64,000 nt of DNA from the NCBI GenBank assembly GCA_041659285.1, contig JBAZYO010000008.1:186001-250000 (forward strand). Direction: 5' to 3'. The position numbers were made by a program, and so were the translations under genes. Below are positions 9,277-18,224 of this stretch, piece by piece (position 1 is the first letter of the stretch; each line of letters begins with the position of its first letter). This DNA comes from Vicinamibacterales bacterium (lineage in GTDB: Bacteria > Acidobacteriota > Vicinamibacteria > Vicinamibacterales > UBA2999). The notes beneath the pieces are model-generated. The model searched no databases. It was not told where the DNA came from and saw nothing but the letters and a program-made list of their open reading frames with translations.

Positions 9277-11588
9277 CAGTTCCTCAGCGGCTTGCCGGTC
9301 TTGAGGGTGTGCTGGATGCGCTCCAGCGTCTTGCGCTCGCCGAGCAGGCTCATGAACGCCTCGCGCTCGAGATCCAGCAAGTACTGCTCGGTGACGGTGG
9401 TCGCGTGGGGCAGGTTGCCGCCGCCAAAGATGTGCGCGAGCTTGCGGCCGATCAGGGCATCGTGATCGCTCGCGCGTCCTGCCCGCCAGGCCAGGTGCAC
9501 GCCGAGGTTCAGCGCGGCGGTCACCGACTCGCCGCCCACGGGTATCGCGGTGCGTGGCGCCGGCACGTGATAGCCCTCGCGCACGCGTTCGAGAGCCTTG
9601 GCCTTGGCGTCGGCCATCAGGCGTTCGCGGTTCATCGAGAAGCCGTCGGTCGGCGACAGGTAGCCGATGCGCAGGGCGTCGGGACCGCTGGCCGAAACCT
9701 TCGCGAGCGCCACGGTTTCAAACGCCTTCTGGATGTAGGGCAGCGGATCGCTCTGCGGCGTGGGCAGCTCCGCCATGGCGCGCACGGTCATCTCTTTCGT
9801 GCCGCCGCCGCCGGGGATGAGGCCGACGCCTGCCTCCACGAGCCCCATGTAGGTTTCGGCGGCCGCCTGCACGCGGTCGGCGTGCAGCGCGATCTCGGTG
9901 CCGCCGCCGAGCGTGAGGCCCGCGGGCGCCGCGACCACCGGCACCGGGCTGTAGCGCAGCGCCAAGGTGGCCTGCTGGAACCCGCGAATCATCAGGTCGA
10001 GTTCGTCCCAGTTGCCTTCCTGGGCCTCGAGCAGCACCAGCATCAGGTTGGCGCCGGCGGAGAAGTTCGGCGCGTCGTTGCCGACCACCAGCGCCACTCC
10101 GCCCTTCGCGGCTTCCTTGACGCCGGCGTGCAGCATCTGCACCGTGTCGGCGCCGATCGCGTTCATCTTCGAGTGGAACTCGACCGCGATCACGCCGTCG
10201 CCGAGGTCGACGAGGCTGGCGCCGGCGTTCTTCTTGATCACGCGGCCCTGTTCCCTGGCGGTCCGCAGGATCTGCAGGTCCGCGGCCGCCGGCTTCACCA
10301 GGCCGTCACGGAAGCGGGTGAGGCCGCCCGCGAGCAGGTCGGCCACCAGCGGCGGCACGCCGCCGATCATCGCGTGTCCACCCACCGCTTCGGCGGCGGC
10401 CAACACCTCGCGCACCCCGATCACGTCGAACAACTCGAAGGGCCCGAGGTCCCAGCCGAACCCCCACCGCATCACGCGGTCCACGTCATCGATCGAGTGG
10501 GCAATCTCCGGGGTGACGCGCGCGGTGTAGATCAGCGCCGGCGCCAGGGTGGCGCGCAGGAACTCGCCCGCCTTGTCTTTCGAGTTGAAGAGGGTGCGCA
10601 CGCGCTCGGCCAGGTCGTCGTTCGACTTGCCGGCTTCGATCGACGGGATGCGCACCGACTGCTTCGCCCGATACTCGAGGGTGGCCGGATCGAGCGTCCA
10701 GATCTCGGATTCCCCGGCCGCGTTCTTGCGCCGCTCGTAGAAGCCCTTGCCGGTTTTCTCGCCGAGCTGCCCGCGCGCAATCAATTGCTCGACCAGGGGC
10801 GCCACCGCGAAGGCGGCGCGGTCCGCCTGGTTGGGGAGCCGCTCGTGGAGGTTGCGCAACACGTGCGCGAGCACGTCGATGCCGGCGATGTCCATGGTCC
10901 GGAACGTCGCGCTGCCCGGACGCCCAAGCGCCGGGCCGGTGATGGCGTCGATCTCTTCAATGGTGTAGCGGCCGGTGGCCAGCACGTCGAGCGTGCGCGC
11001 CACGCCGTAGAGCGCGATGTGGTTGCCGATGAAGTTGGGCGTGTCTTTCGCCACCACCACGCCCTTGCCGAGCATGTGATCGCCGAACCGGGTGACCGCC
11101 GCCACCACTGCCGGGTCGGTCTCGGCGGTCGGGATGATCTCGAGCAGCCGCAGATAGCGCGGCGGATTGAAGAAGTGGGTGCCGATCCAGTGCCGGCGGA
11201 AGTCGTCCGAGCGGCCTTCGGCGAGCGCGGCGATCGGAATGCCCGAGGTGTTGGTGCTGACGATCGAGCCGGGACGGCGCTTCTCGTCAACGCGGGCCAG
11301 CAGCTGCTGCTTGATGTCGAGCCGCTCGATCACCGCTTCCATGATCCAGTCGGTCTTGCCAACGGCATCCAGGTCGGTGTCGAAGCCGCCGGTGGTGACC
11401 AGCCGGTAGGCGTCGGGCGTGAACTGCGGATCCGGCTTCAGCTTGCGCGCCTTCTCCAGGCCCTGTCGCGCCACATCGGCGGTGAGGTCCAGCAGCAGCA
11501 CCGGGATGCCGGCGTTGGCGCAGTGCAGCGCGATCTGCGCGCCCATAGTGCCGGCGCCGAGCACGGTGACAGAGTTGATGGCAATCAT
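9276..11588 (-). CDS. fadB: 3-hydroxyacyl-CoA dehydrogenase / enoyl-CoA hydratase bifunctional protein
   Basis: 770 residues. The N-terminal Rossmann domain begins VTVLGAGTMGAQIA (NAD binding) and continues through the 3-hydroxyacyl-CoA dehydrogenase domains to about residue 430. The C-terminal part (about 480-680) is an enoyl-CoA hydratase/isomerase domain with SAGANLML (oxyanion hole) and a Gly-rich GLIPGGGGTKEM block. The order dehydrogenase-then-hydratase is opposite to E. coli FadB and matches the form common in Acidobacteriota and Bacilli. It carries out beta-oxidation steps two and three; with the thiolase and dehydrogenase downstream the set covers the whole cycle. Upstream lies the TetR gene with a FadR-type operator. 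Confidence 0.93.
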   Translation of the reverse strand: MIAINSVTVLGAGTMGAQIALHCANAGIPVLLLDLTADVARQGLEKARKLKPDPQFTPDAYRLVTTGGFDTDLDAVGKTDWIMEAVIERLDIKQQLLARVDEKRRPGSIVSTNTSGIPIAALAEGRSDDFRRHWIGTHFFNPPRYLRLLEIIPTAETDPAVVAAVTRFGDHMLGKGVVVAKDTPNFIGNHIALYGVARTLDVLATGRYTIEEIDAITGPALGRPGSATFRTMDIAGIDVLAHVLRNLHERLPNQADRAAFAVAPLVEQLIARGQLGEKTGKGFYERRKNAAGESEIWTLDPATLEYRAKQSVRIPSIEAGKSNDDLAERVRTLFNSKDKAGEFLRATLAPALIYTARVTPEIAHSIDDVDRVMRWGFGWDLGPFELFDVIGVREVLAAAEAVGGHAMIGGVPPLVADLLAGGLTRFRDGLVKPAAADLQILRTAREQGRVIKKNAGASLVDLGDGVIAVEFHSKMNAIGADTVQMLHAGVKEAAKGGVALVVGNDAPNFSAGANLMLVLLEAQEGNWDELDLMIRGFQQATLALRYSPVPVVAAPAGLTLGGGTEIALHADRVQAAAETYMGLVEAGVGLIPGGGGTKEMTVRAMAELPTPQSDPLPYIQKAFETVALAKVSASGPDALRIGYLSPTDGFSMNRERLMADAKAKALERVREGYHVPAPRTAIPVGGESVTAALNLGVHLAWRAGRASDHDALIGRKLAHIFGGGNLPHATTVTEQYLLDLEREAFMSLLGERKTLERIQHTLKTGKPLRN

Positions 11589-11609
11589 CCTGTAAGCCCT
11601 TTGATCCTG

Positions 11610-11636
11610 ATCTGTGTAATCTGTGTCATCTGCGGC
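11610..11636. repeat. Tandem 9-base repeat
   Basis: Three consecutive 9-base units, ATCTGTGTA, ATCTGTGTC and ATCTGCGGC, lie in the 63-base gap between the tetR stop and the fadB start. The last unit shares its sequence with the inverted repeat at 4716-4762. It could be part of a dispersed repeat; no promoter or terminator is apparent in it. Confidence 0.65.
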
Positions 11637-11651
11637 CCTGGGGTGACGGCG

Positions 11652-12308
11652 TCATCCACCTTCGCGCTCCGCGCTACGGTGGACAGGTCGGCGGCCGATG
11701 CCGTTGATGAACAGATCCACGACCGCATCGGCCTCAGCCGACAGGTCGTACTTGCGACGGCTGAGCATCCAGTTGGTGGCCATCTCGTCGAGTGCGCCGA
11801 AGAAGATCTTGGCAGCGGTGGTGGGGCTGATGCCTTTGCGAAACCCGCCGCTGTGCTGCCCATCGGCAATCGTATCGCGGATCAGCTTCAGGTAGTCCTG
11901 GAGGAAGGTGGCGGAGAAGCGCTCCATGAACTTCACCGACTGCCGCAGTTCGACCTGGAAGACCACGGCGAGATGCTTGTCGCGGCCGAGCCGGCCGAGG
12001 TGCAGGCGGGCGATGCGCCGGAGGCGTTCCGCCGGATCGGCAACGCCCTCGAGCGCGGCGCGGCCTTCGCCGATCACTTCGCCCATCGATCGCTCGAAGA
12101 TCGACACCAGCAGGTCGTCCTTGCCCTCGAAGTAGAGGTAGACGGTCCCCGCCGCGACGCCCGCCACCCGGGCGACGTCGGCCACCTGCGACTGGAAGTA
12201 GCCGTTCTGCGCGAACACCCGGGTCGCCGCGCGCAGGATGAGGTCGCGCTTGTCGAGGCCGGCGCCGGCCGGCTTGACCGCGGCCAGCCGCCGGGCCGCT
12301 ACCGCCAC
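11652..12308 (-). CDS. TetR/AcrR-family regulator, likely fatty-acid responsive (FadR type)
   Basis: N-terminal helix-turn-helix typical of TetR: RDLILRAATRVFAQNGY...VADVARVAGVAAGTVYLYFEGKDDLL. The C-terminal ligand domain resembles Bacillus FadR-like repressors of beta-oxidation. I prefer the GTG at 12308 (218 residues), preceded by GAGG six bases upstream, over the ATG at 12335: the ATG lies inside the operator and probably upstream of the transcription start. The last dozen codons (RPVHRSAEREGG) are encoded by a short repeat with arms TCCACC (11655) and GGTGGA (11678), so the tail is not family-conserved. The gene precedes fadB and the rest of the fatty-acid genes in the same direction, so it probably controls them and itself. 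Confidence 0.85.
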   Translation of the reverse strand: MAVAARRLAAVKPAGAGLDKRDLILRAATRVFAQNGYFQSQVADVARVAGVAAGTVYLYFEGKDDLLVSIFERSMGEVIGEGRAALEGVADPAERLRRIARLHLGRLGRDKHLAVVFQVELRQSVKFMERFSATFLQDYLKLIRDTIADGQHSGGFRKGISPTTAAKIFFGALDEMATNWMLSRRKYDLSAEADAVVDLFINGIGRRPVHRSAEREGG

Positions 12309-12320
12309 CGCGCCCCTCGA

Positions 12321-12338
12321 TGAATGAACATTCATTCA
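12321..12338. promoter_or_regulatory. FadR-type operator (TetR family)
   Basis: The 18-base site has perfect arms TGAATGA (12321-12327) and TCATTCA (12332-12338) with spacer ACAT. This is the architecture of the Bacillus/Thermus FadR operator, TGAATGA-N4-TCATTCA. It overlaps the predicted -10 and transcription start of the TetR gene, as expected for autorepression released by long-chain acyl-CoA. Confidence 0.85.
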
Positions 12339-12366
12339 TTTTGGTCGGCGGTCCCGCGGAAGTCAA
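12338..12366 (-). promoter_or_regulatory. Predicted promoter of the TetR gene
   Basis: On the minus strand TTGACT (12366-12361) and CAAAAT (12343-12338) are separated by exactly 17 bases. The expected transcription start, near 12331, falls inside the operator, downstream of the ATG at 12335. The -35 lies just upstream of the ABC permease stop, in a 39-base intergenic gap. Confidence 0.5.
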
Positions 12367-12374
12367 TCACGTCC

Positions 12375-13198
12375 CTACTTCCAGCGCATGAGGATGGTTT
12401 CCCGGGCGAACACCTGGACCCCCACCCACAGCAGGATGGCATTCAGGACGGCGCAGCCGAGCGCGCCAAGCAGGATGGCGGCCGGGCCGATGATGTAGGC
12501 GCCCATCAGCTGCGCGACGAAGACCACCGTGATCGGCAGGATCAGCAGCGACGCCAGCTGCTGGGCCGACCGCGGGTCGTTGGCGCGCGCCGACACGATC
12601 ACCGACAGCTGCAGCGCCGCCAGCTCGACGAGCGGGCCGAGCACCACGAACATCAGGAACGACCGCGGGCCCAGGATGCTCTGCCACACGCCGGGTTCCG
12701 CGACCAGCACGATGCCCGCGATGTAGAGGAGCGTTGCCGCCCAGCTGAGCGCCAGCGCGAACACGAATGGCGTCAGCGTTTTCGCCGCCAGCAGTTCCAC
12801 CGTGGTCAGCGGCGTCGCCAGCAGGGGTTCGAGCGCCTTCGACTGCTTCTCCCCGATCACCGCATGGGTCGCGAGCGCCATCGCCGCCACCACCGGCACC
12901 AGGAGCAGGAGCAGCGAGAACTGGTGAAACAGGAACGCCTGGATCAGCCCATTCCCCGTCAGGTGGGCGATCTCGGGGATGGCGCTGATCGCGGCCCGCG
13001 CCTCATCCGCGAACTCGCCCGAACGCTCCAGGCTCTCGCCGGCGATCATCGGCGCGCCGACCACGACCAGGAAGGCCGGCACCAGCGACCCGAACACCAT
13101 CGCGATGGCCGGCAGGATCGCGCCGGGGTTCCGCGCCAGTTCCGCCGCGTCCTTGCGCGCCAGGGCCAGCACGCGATGCCACGCCAGCCCGCGGCCCG

Positions 13199-13202
<4 letters not shown>
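12375..13202 (-). CDS. ABC-2 type transporter permease
   Basis: 275 residues from the GTG at 13202, which overlaps the ATPase stop codon (GTGA), a classic translational coupling; a longer upstream frame is low-complexity Arg-rich shadow sequence. The protein has about six hydrophobic segments, beginning after LALARKDAAELARNPGA, and the conserved GEKQSKALEPLLATPLTTVELLAAK loop of NatB/CcmB-like ABC-2 permeases. With the ATPase next to it, it forms a two-component exporter. The substrate is unknown; the family moves drugs, ions, lipids or polysaccharides. Confidence 0.88.
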
Positions 13203-14116
<914 letters not shown>

Positions 14117-14129
14117 GCCGCCGACCAGA

Positions 14130-15179
14130 CTAGCGCACTTCGAGGTTGGCCTGGATGGCGGCCAGAAATGTCTCGGCCATCTTCTTGTAGCCGAGTTCGT
14201 TCGGGTGCAGGCCGTCCCCGCCGATGTAGGTCTCGACACCGGCGATCATCGCGCCATAGAGATCGACGAAGATCGCGCCTTCCCCCCGCGCGACTTCACG
14301 CAGGCGATCGTTATATGCCTGGACCGCGGAGTTCGGAATCGACGAGCGCAAGCCCTGCCGCGAGGGCGCGAGCGCGGCGATGAAGACGCGGGCATTCCTG
14401 TTGCGCCCCTCGGCCGCCATGGCATTGACTTGCAACGCCGTCGCGGTCAGCGTTGAGGTGTTGCTGATGTTGTTGTAGCCGTGCATCAGCAGCACGACCT
14501 GCGGTCGCTGCGCACTCACGACTTGGGCAAAGCGCGCCACCGCGTTCTCCGCCTTTTCACCGGACAGGCCCTCGTTGGTGACAGTAATGCTGGGCACCTG
14601 CAAGGTGTAGCGGGCCCTCATCAGGTTCAAGAGCTGGCTCGGATAAGACGCCGAAGGCACTAGGACCTGCTTGACGGCGCCGAGGCCCAGTAACCCTGTC
14701 GCGTTGGCAAGAGGCACGGTGACCTCGCCCGAGGTAATGCTGTCCCCGAACGCCAGGAACTTGGTGAGCGTCAACTGCGGCGTCCGGCTGATCGTGACCG
14801 GGAAGGTGCAGGACGCGGAGCGATTGAGTGAATCGGTCGCCGTGCACGTGACCGTCGTGGCGCCCAGCGGGAAGGTTGAGCTTGAGGCGGGCGTGCACGC
14901 CACGGCGACGGGTTCCTTGCCGCCGCTGGCGGTTGGTGTCGTAAACGTCACGGCCGTCCCGCTGGCCGACGTGGTGCTTGCCGTCATCGGGGCGGGGCAG
15001 GTCAGCGTGGGCGGGTCAGGTGTGGGAGTTGGCGTCGGCGTCGGCTCCGGTATTGGCGTCGGCGTCGGTGTCGGCGCGGTCGGGCCGCTGCATGCGCCCG
15101 CGACCGCCGTGGCGCACACCACTGCCAGGAGCCACGTGTGTAAGAATCCGATTCGACGCCGTGATATCAAGGACTTCAT
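14130..15179 (-). CDS. SGNH/GDSL-family lipoprotein hydrolase with HYR-like domain
   Basis: 349 residues. The N-terminus is a lipoprotein signal with lipobox AGAC near residue 30. It is followed by a Pro-Thr repeat linker (residues 35-55) and a cysteine-containing HYR-like beta domain (about 57-130; CPAPMTAS, VACTPASSSTFPLGATTVTCTATD). The catalytic SGNH domain starts with FLAFGDSITSGE (Ser nucleophile), contains LLMHGYNNI, where the usual block III Gly-x-Asn motif would lie, and ends with DGLHPNELG (Asp/His). It is probably anchored in a membrane and acts on an ester of extracellular carbohydrate or lipid. The low-complexity linker is typical of surface enzymes. Confidence 0.88.
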   Translation of the reverse strand: MKSLISRRRIGFLHTWLLAVVCATAVAGACSGPTAPTPTPTPIPEPTPTPTPTPDPPTLTCPAPMTASTTSASGTAVTFTTPTASGGKEPVAVACTPASSSTFPLGATTVTCTATDSLNRSASCTFPVTISRTPQLTLTKFLAFGDSITSGEVTVPLANATGLLGLGAVKQVLVPSASYPSQLLNLMRARYTLQVPSITVTNEGLSGEKAENAVARFAQVVSAQRPQVVLLMHGYNNISNTSTLTATALQVNAMAAEGRNRNARVFIAALAPSRQGLRSSIPNSAVQAYNDRLREVARGEGAIFVDLYGAMIAGVETYIGGDGLHPNELGYKKMAETFLAAIQANLEVR

Positions 15180-15252
15180 CTCCGTTTTAATCCGAGCCTC
15201 TGATTGTAACCCGGCTAATCAGGCTGACCTCGCAACACCCTGGTGAAAGACG

Positions 15253-15283
15253 AACGGCGGCCTGGTGACCCAGTGCCGCCGTT
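15253..15283 (-). terminator. Strong hairpin downstream of the E1 gene
   Basis: Arms AACGGCGGC (15253-15261) and GCCGCCGTT (15275-15283) extend inward by CTGG/CCAG with one bulged base and a TGAC loop, giving a 13-pair stem about 30 bases after the E1 stop. On the minus strand the tail reads CGTCTTTC, only a weak T-run, so it may be a weak terminator or an RNA-stabilising hairpin. Confidence 0.5.
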
Positions 15284-15313
15284 GTCGCCAACAGGAGAAC
15301 GACCGCGATCGAA

Positions 15314-17467
15314 CTAATACGCCGCAAGACCCTTGATCGCGGCCAGCACGTCCGCCGACTGCGGCAGGATGGCTTCCTCGAGTTCCGGGCAGTAGGCGAC
15401 GGGGCAGTCCATGGCCGCCACGCGCTTCACCGGCGCATCCAGGTGTTCGAAGAGCTCGTCGCCGATGCGCGCCGCGATCTCGGCGCCGAAGCCGCAGGTC
15501 AGCGTGTCTTCGTGCGCGATGATCACCCGGTTGGTCTTCCGCACCAGCGCCGAGATGCCGGCCCAGTCGTACGGCATGATCGTGCGGAGGTCGAACACCG
15601 CCACGCTGATGCCGTCTTTTTCCGCCTGCTGGGCGGCAAGCAGCGACCGCTGCACGAGCGCGCCCCACGTCAGCACCACCATGTCGGTGCCGTCGCGCCG
15701 CAGCGCGCCCTTGCCGAACGGAATCATGAAGTCGGCGCCCGGGTAGGCGCCCTTGTTGTAGGTCTGGCGATACAGGTGTTTGTGCTCGAGGTAGAGCACC
15801 GGGTCGTCACAGCGAATGGCCGTGCGCAGCAGCCCGGCCGCGTCGACCGCGTTGCTCGGGAACACGATGCGGATGCCCGGGCAGTGCGCGAAGATGCTCA
15901 CGCCCGACTGGCTGTGGTACGGCGCGCCGCCGCGCAGGTAGCCGCCGATCGGCACGCGCACCACCATCGGGCACGACCAGTTGTTGCCCGAGCGGTAGCG
16001 CAGCATCGACATCTCGTCCTTGAGCTGCATCATCGCCGGCCAGATGTAGTCGAAGAACTGGATCTCAACCACCGGCTTGATGCCGCGCGTGGCCATGCCG
16101 ACGGCGCGGCCGACGATGTTGGCTTCGGCGAGCGGCGAGTTGAAGACGCGCTCCTGGCCGTGGACCTTCTGCAGGCCGTGTGTCACCTTGAACACGCCGC
16201 CCTTGCCGGGCACCTGCGACAACGCCGCCGCCTTGCTCGCATCGGCGACGTCTTCGCCGAACACGACAATGCGCGGGTTCTTCGCCATCTCGTCCTTGAG
16301 GGTGCGGTTGATTGCCGCCACCATCGTGTCGGGCTTGCCCTCGGGCTGGGCCGTGGTCTCGAACTGCGCGGATGTCGGATCCACGTCGGGCGAGAACACG
16401 AACGATCCCGCTGTGTCGACCGACGGCTTGGGCGCCTTCAGGGCGGCGTCGGTCGCTTCGGCGATCTCGCGATCGACCGAAGTAGCAATGTCGTTCAGGT
16501 CGCTCTCGGTGGCGAGCTTCTCGGCGACCAGGAACGCGCGCATCTTGGTGATCGGATCGCGCAGCGCCTCGGCCTTGCGCTCGTCCGGTGTCTTGTAGAG
16601 CCGCTCATCGTCCGACAGCGAGTGCGAGTACGGCCGGATCACCTTGGCGTGCACGAACGTCGGCTTGCGCTCGCGGCGCACCCGCGCCACGGCGTCGCCC
16701 AAGGTGCGGTAGCTGTCGATGAAGTCGGTGCCGTCGCAGCGGAACACCTCGAGGTTGGGGAACGACTCGACCAGCTTCGAGACGTCGCCGCCGGGGGTCT
16801 GCACCTCGACCGGCACGGAGATGGCGTAGCCGTTGTCCTCGACGACGAACAGGACGGGCACGTTGCGGGTGCAGGCGGTGTTGAGCGACTCCCAGAACTC
16901 GCCTTCGCTGGTCGCGCCCTCGCCGATCGACACGTAGGTCACTTCGTCGGCGTGAAAGCGGTCCTGGCGATCGGCGATCGCGGTAATGCGCTCGTAGAGC
17001 ATGCCCGCTTCACCGGCGCCGACGGCCTGCAGGCACTGGGTGCCGGTGGGGCTGCCCTGCGAGGGAATGTTCAGGCCCTTGTGGCCCCAGTGCGACGGCA
17101 TCTGCCGTCCGCCGGAATTCGGGTCGTCCTTGGCGCCGACCGCGCTCAACAGCATCTCGAGCGGGGTCATGCCGAGTTGCAGGCACAGCGCGCGATCGCG
17201 GTAATAGGGATAGAACCAGTCGTAGGCGGGACGCAGGTGCATGCCCGCGGCCGTCAGCACGGCTTCGTGCCCGGCGCCGCTGATCTGGAAGAAGATCAGG
17301 CTCTGGTTCTTGAGCTGAATCTCCTTGTCGTCGAGCCGGCGCGACGTGAGCATGGTGCGGTAGGCCCGCAGCATCTCGTCGCGCGTGAGACCGCCCCAGC
17401 GTGCGCTCGAACCATCGGCCTGGGCCGTGCGCGCGTCGGGTCTGGATGCCAGCGTCGAAGCCTTCAT
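15314..17467 (-). CDS. 2-oxoacid dehydrogenase E1 component, alpha and beta subunits fused
   Basis: 717 residues. The N-terminal ~340 are E1-alpha (thiamine-diphosphate site near VSIGEGATSEGEFWESLN and VVEDNGYAISV). After a linker of about 45 residues, the C-terminal ~330 are E1-beta (NPRIVVFGEDVAD..., ending with MDCPVAYCPELEEAILP). Usually these are two proteins that form an alpha2beta2 heterotetramer. The sequence is closest to branched-chain 2-oxoacid or pyruvate dehydrogenase E1; substrate is not certain. No E2 or E3 gene is adjacent. The ATG at 17467 has no Shine-Dalgarno and lies about 10 bases from a predicted -10, so the mRNA may be nearly leaderless. It is divergent from the cupin gene. 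Confidence 0.92.
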   Translation of the reverse strand: MKASTLASRPDARTAQADGSSARWGGLTRDEMLRAYRTMLTSRRLDDKEIQLKNQSLIFFQISGAGHEAVLTAAGMHLRPAYDWFYPYYRDRALCLQLGMTPLEMLLSAVGAKDDPNSGGRQMPSHWGHKGLNIPSQGSPTGTQCLQAVGAGEAGMLYERITAIADRQDRFHADEVTYVSIGEGATSEGEFWESLNTACTRNVPVLFVVEDNGYAISVPVEVQTPGGDVSKLVESFPNLEVFRCDGTDFIDSYRTLGDAVARVRRERKPTFVHAKVIRPYSHSLSDDERLYKTPDERKAEALRDPITKMRAFLVAEKLATESDLNDIATSVDREIAEATDAALKAPKPSVDTAGSFVFSPDVDPTSAQFETTAQPEGKPDTMVAAINRTLKDEMAKNPRIVVFGEDVADASKAAALSQVPGKGGVFKVTHGLQKVHGQERVFNSPLAEANIVGRAVGMATRGIKPVVEIQFFDYIWPAMMQLKDEMSMLRYRSGNNWSCPMVVRVPIGGYLRGGAPYHSQSGVSIFAHCPGIRIVFPSNAVDAAGLLRTAIRCDDPVLYLEHKHLYRQTYNKGAYPGADFMIPFGKGALRRDGTDMVVLTWGALVQRSLLAAQQAEKDGISVAVFDLRTIMPYDWAGISALVRKTNRVIIAHEDTLTCGFGAEIAARIGDELFEHLDAPVKRVAAMDCPVAYCPELEEAILPQSADVLAAIKGLAAY

Positions 17468-17476
17468 GTCGGCAAA

Positions 17477-17504
17477 ATTATAGCATCCGGGCGGATGCTA
17501 TAAT
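17477..17504. promoter_or_regulatory. Symmetric divergent promoter palindrome
   Basis: Perfect 13-base arms ATTATAGCATCCG (17477-17489) and its complement (17492-17504) are separated by GG in the 62-base gap between the divergent E1 and cupin genes. Each end carries a TATAAT -10 hexamer, one per strand (17499-17504 plus, 17482-17477 minus). Each -10 occupies the position of the other promoter's -35, so the two could compete. Confidence 0.6.
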
Positions 17505-17529
17505 CTGCGCCAAAAGAGAACCCAAACGC

Positions 17530-17898
17530 ATGCCTTCACCATCCGTACGCCTCTATCGCTGGGACGAAATCGCGCTCGAAAAGGTCACCGAAATGATTTC
17601 CCGGAAGATCATCACCGGCGAACGCGAAATGGTCACCCAGATCTACCTCAAACGCGGCGCGCTCGTGCCGATGCACTCGCATGAAAGCGAGCAGATGACC
17701 TACGTGCTGCAGGGCGGCCTGCGCTTCGTGATCAACGGCGAAGAGATCACGGTGCGTGAGGGCGAGGTGCTGCACATCCCGTCATGGGTGCCGCACCAGG
17801 CCGAAGCCATCGACGACACCTTCGAGATGGACATCTTCAGCCCCATCCGGCAGGACTGGCTGGACGGCACCGACAGCTACTTTCATGACAAGAAGTAG
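17530..17898 (+). CDS. Cupin-domain protein
   Basis: 122 residues from the ATG at 17530, placed just after the predicted plus-strand promoter; upstream in-frame starts fall inside the E1 gene. A single conserved barrel with cupin motif 1 (PMHSHESEQMTYVLQGG, metal ligands His-His-Glu) and motif 2 (REGEVLHIPSWVPHQAEA, last His). There is no signal peptide. Small cupins of this kind include metal-dependent isomerases, dioxygenases and regulators; the reaction cannot be inferred. It is followed after a palindromic repeat by the miniature LemA gene. Confidence 0.85.
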   Translation: MPSPSVRLYRWDEIALEKVTEMISRKIITGEREMVTQIYLKRGALVPMHSHESEQMTYVLQGGLRFVINGEEITVREGEVLHIPSWVPHQAEAIDDTFEMDIFSPIRQDWLDGTDSYFHDKK

Positions 17899-17899
17899 C

Positions 17900-17917
17900 C
17901 TCCGCGTTTAGGCGGAG
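17900..17917. repeat. Palindromic repeat after the cupin gene
   Basis: Arms CTCCGC (17900-17905) and GCGGAG (17912-17917) lie directly after the cupin stop codon and 11 bases before the LemA-like start. It is a divergent member of the GTCCGGC family. Confidence 0.6.
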
Positions 17918-17928
17918 CCGGCGAAGCG

Positions 17929-18201
17929 ATGAACGTCCTCTTCACCCTTGCGGTCCTGGCGGTCGTGGCGACGTGGGCCATGGCCGTCCACAGCCGACTG
18001 CTCCGCTTGCGCCGTGAAATCCTGAACGAATGGACGCGACTGGAGGCGCGGGAGAAAGCGGGGGAGGCCGGCCTCGATGGCGCGCGCTACAACGCGCTGG
18101 CGCGCGCCTACAATACCCGGCTGGAGGGTTTCCCCGACAACATCATCGCCGGGCTCGCGGGCTTCCGCCCCGCGCAGATGTTCGTCACCGGTAAGCCCTG
18201 A
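17929..18201 (+). CDS. Miniature LemA-like membrane protein
   Basis: 90 residues. Residues 1-20 form one membrane helix. Residues 22-40 (SRLLRLRREILNEWTRLE) match the first conserved segment of LemA proteins, and residues 53-85 (RYNALARAYNTRLEGFPDN, then IIAGLAGFRPAQMF) match the family's C-terminal signature. LemA proteins are normally near 185 residues; the central helical core of about 100 residues is missing, replaced by a short Gly-rich turn. The reading frame is intact, so this is a compact paralogue or a clean internal deletion rather than a frameshifted remnant. LemA function is poorly defined. Confidence 0.75.
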   Translation: MNVLFTLAVLAVVATWAMAVHSRLLRLRREILNEWTRLEAREKAGEAGLDGARYNALARAYNTRLEGFPDNIIAGLAGFRPAQMFVTGKP

Positions 18202-18224
18202 CTGTCAACTGCCGGCGGCAACTG

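Noticed and set aside
9309..12323. 1004-codon open frame antisense to fadB and the TetR gene
   Set aside because: Its translation is His/Arg/Gln/Ala-rich without any recognisable domain, and it mirrors codon positions of a clearly conserved gene in very GC-rich DNA, where stop codons are rare on the opposite strand.
15443..17503. 686-codon open frame antisense to the fused E1 gene
   Set aside because: No family resemblance; the opposite strand has a complete, conserved enzyme.
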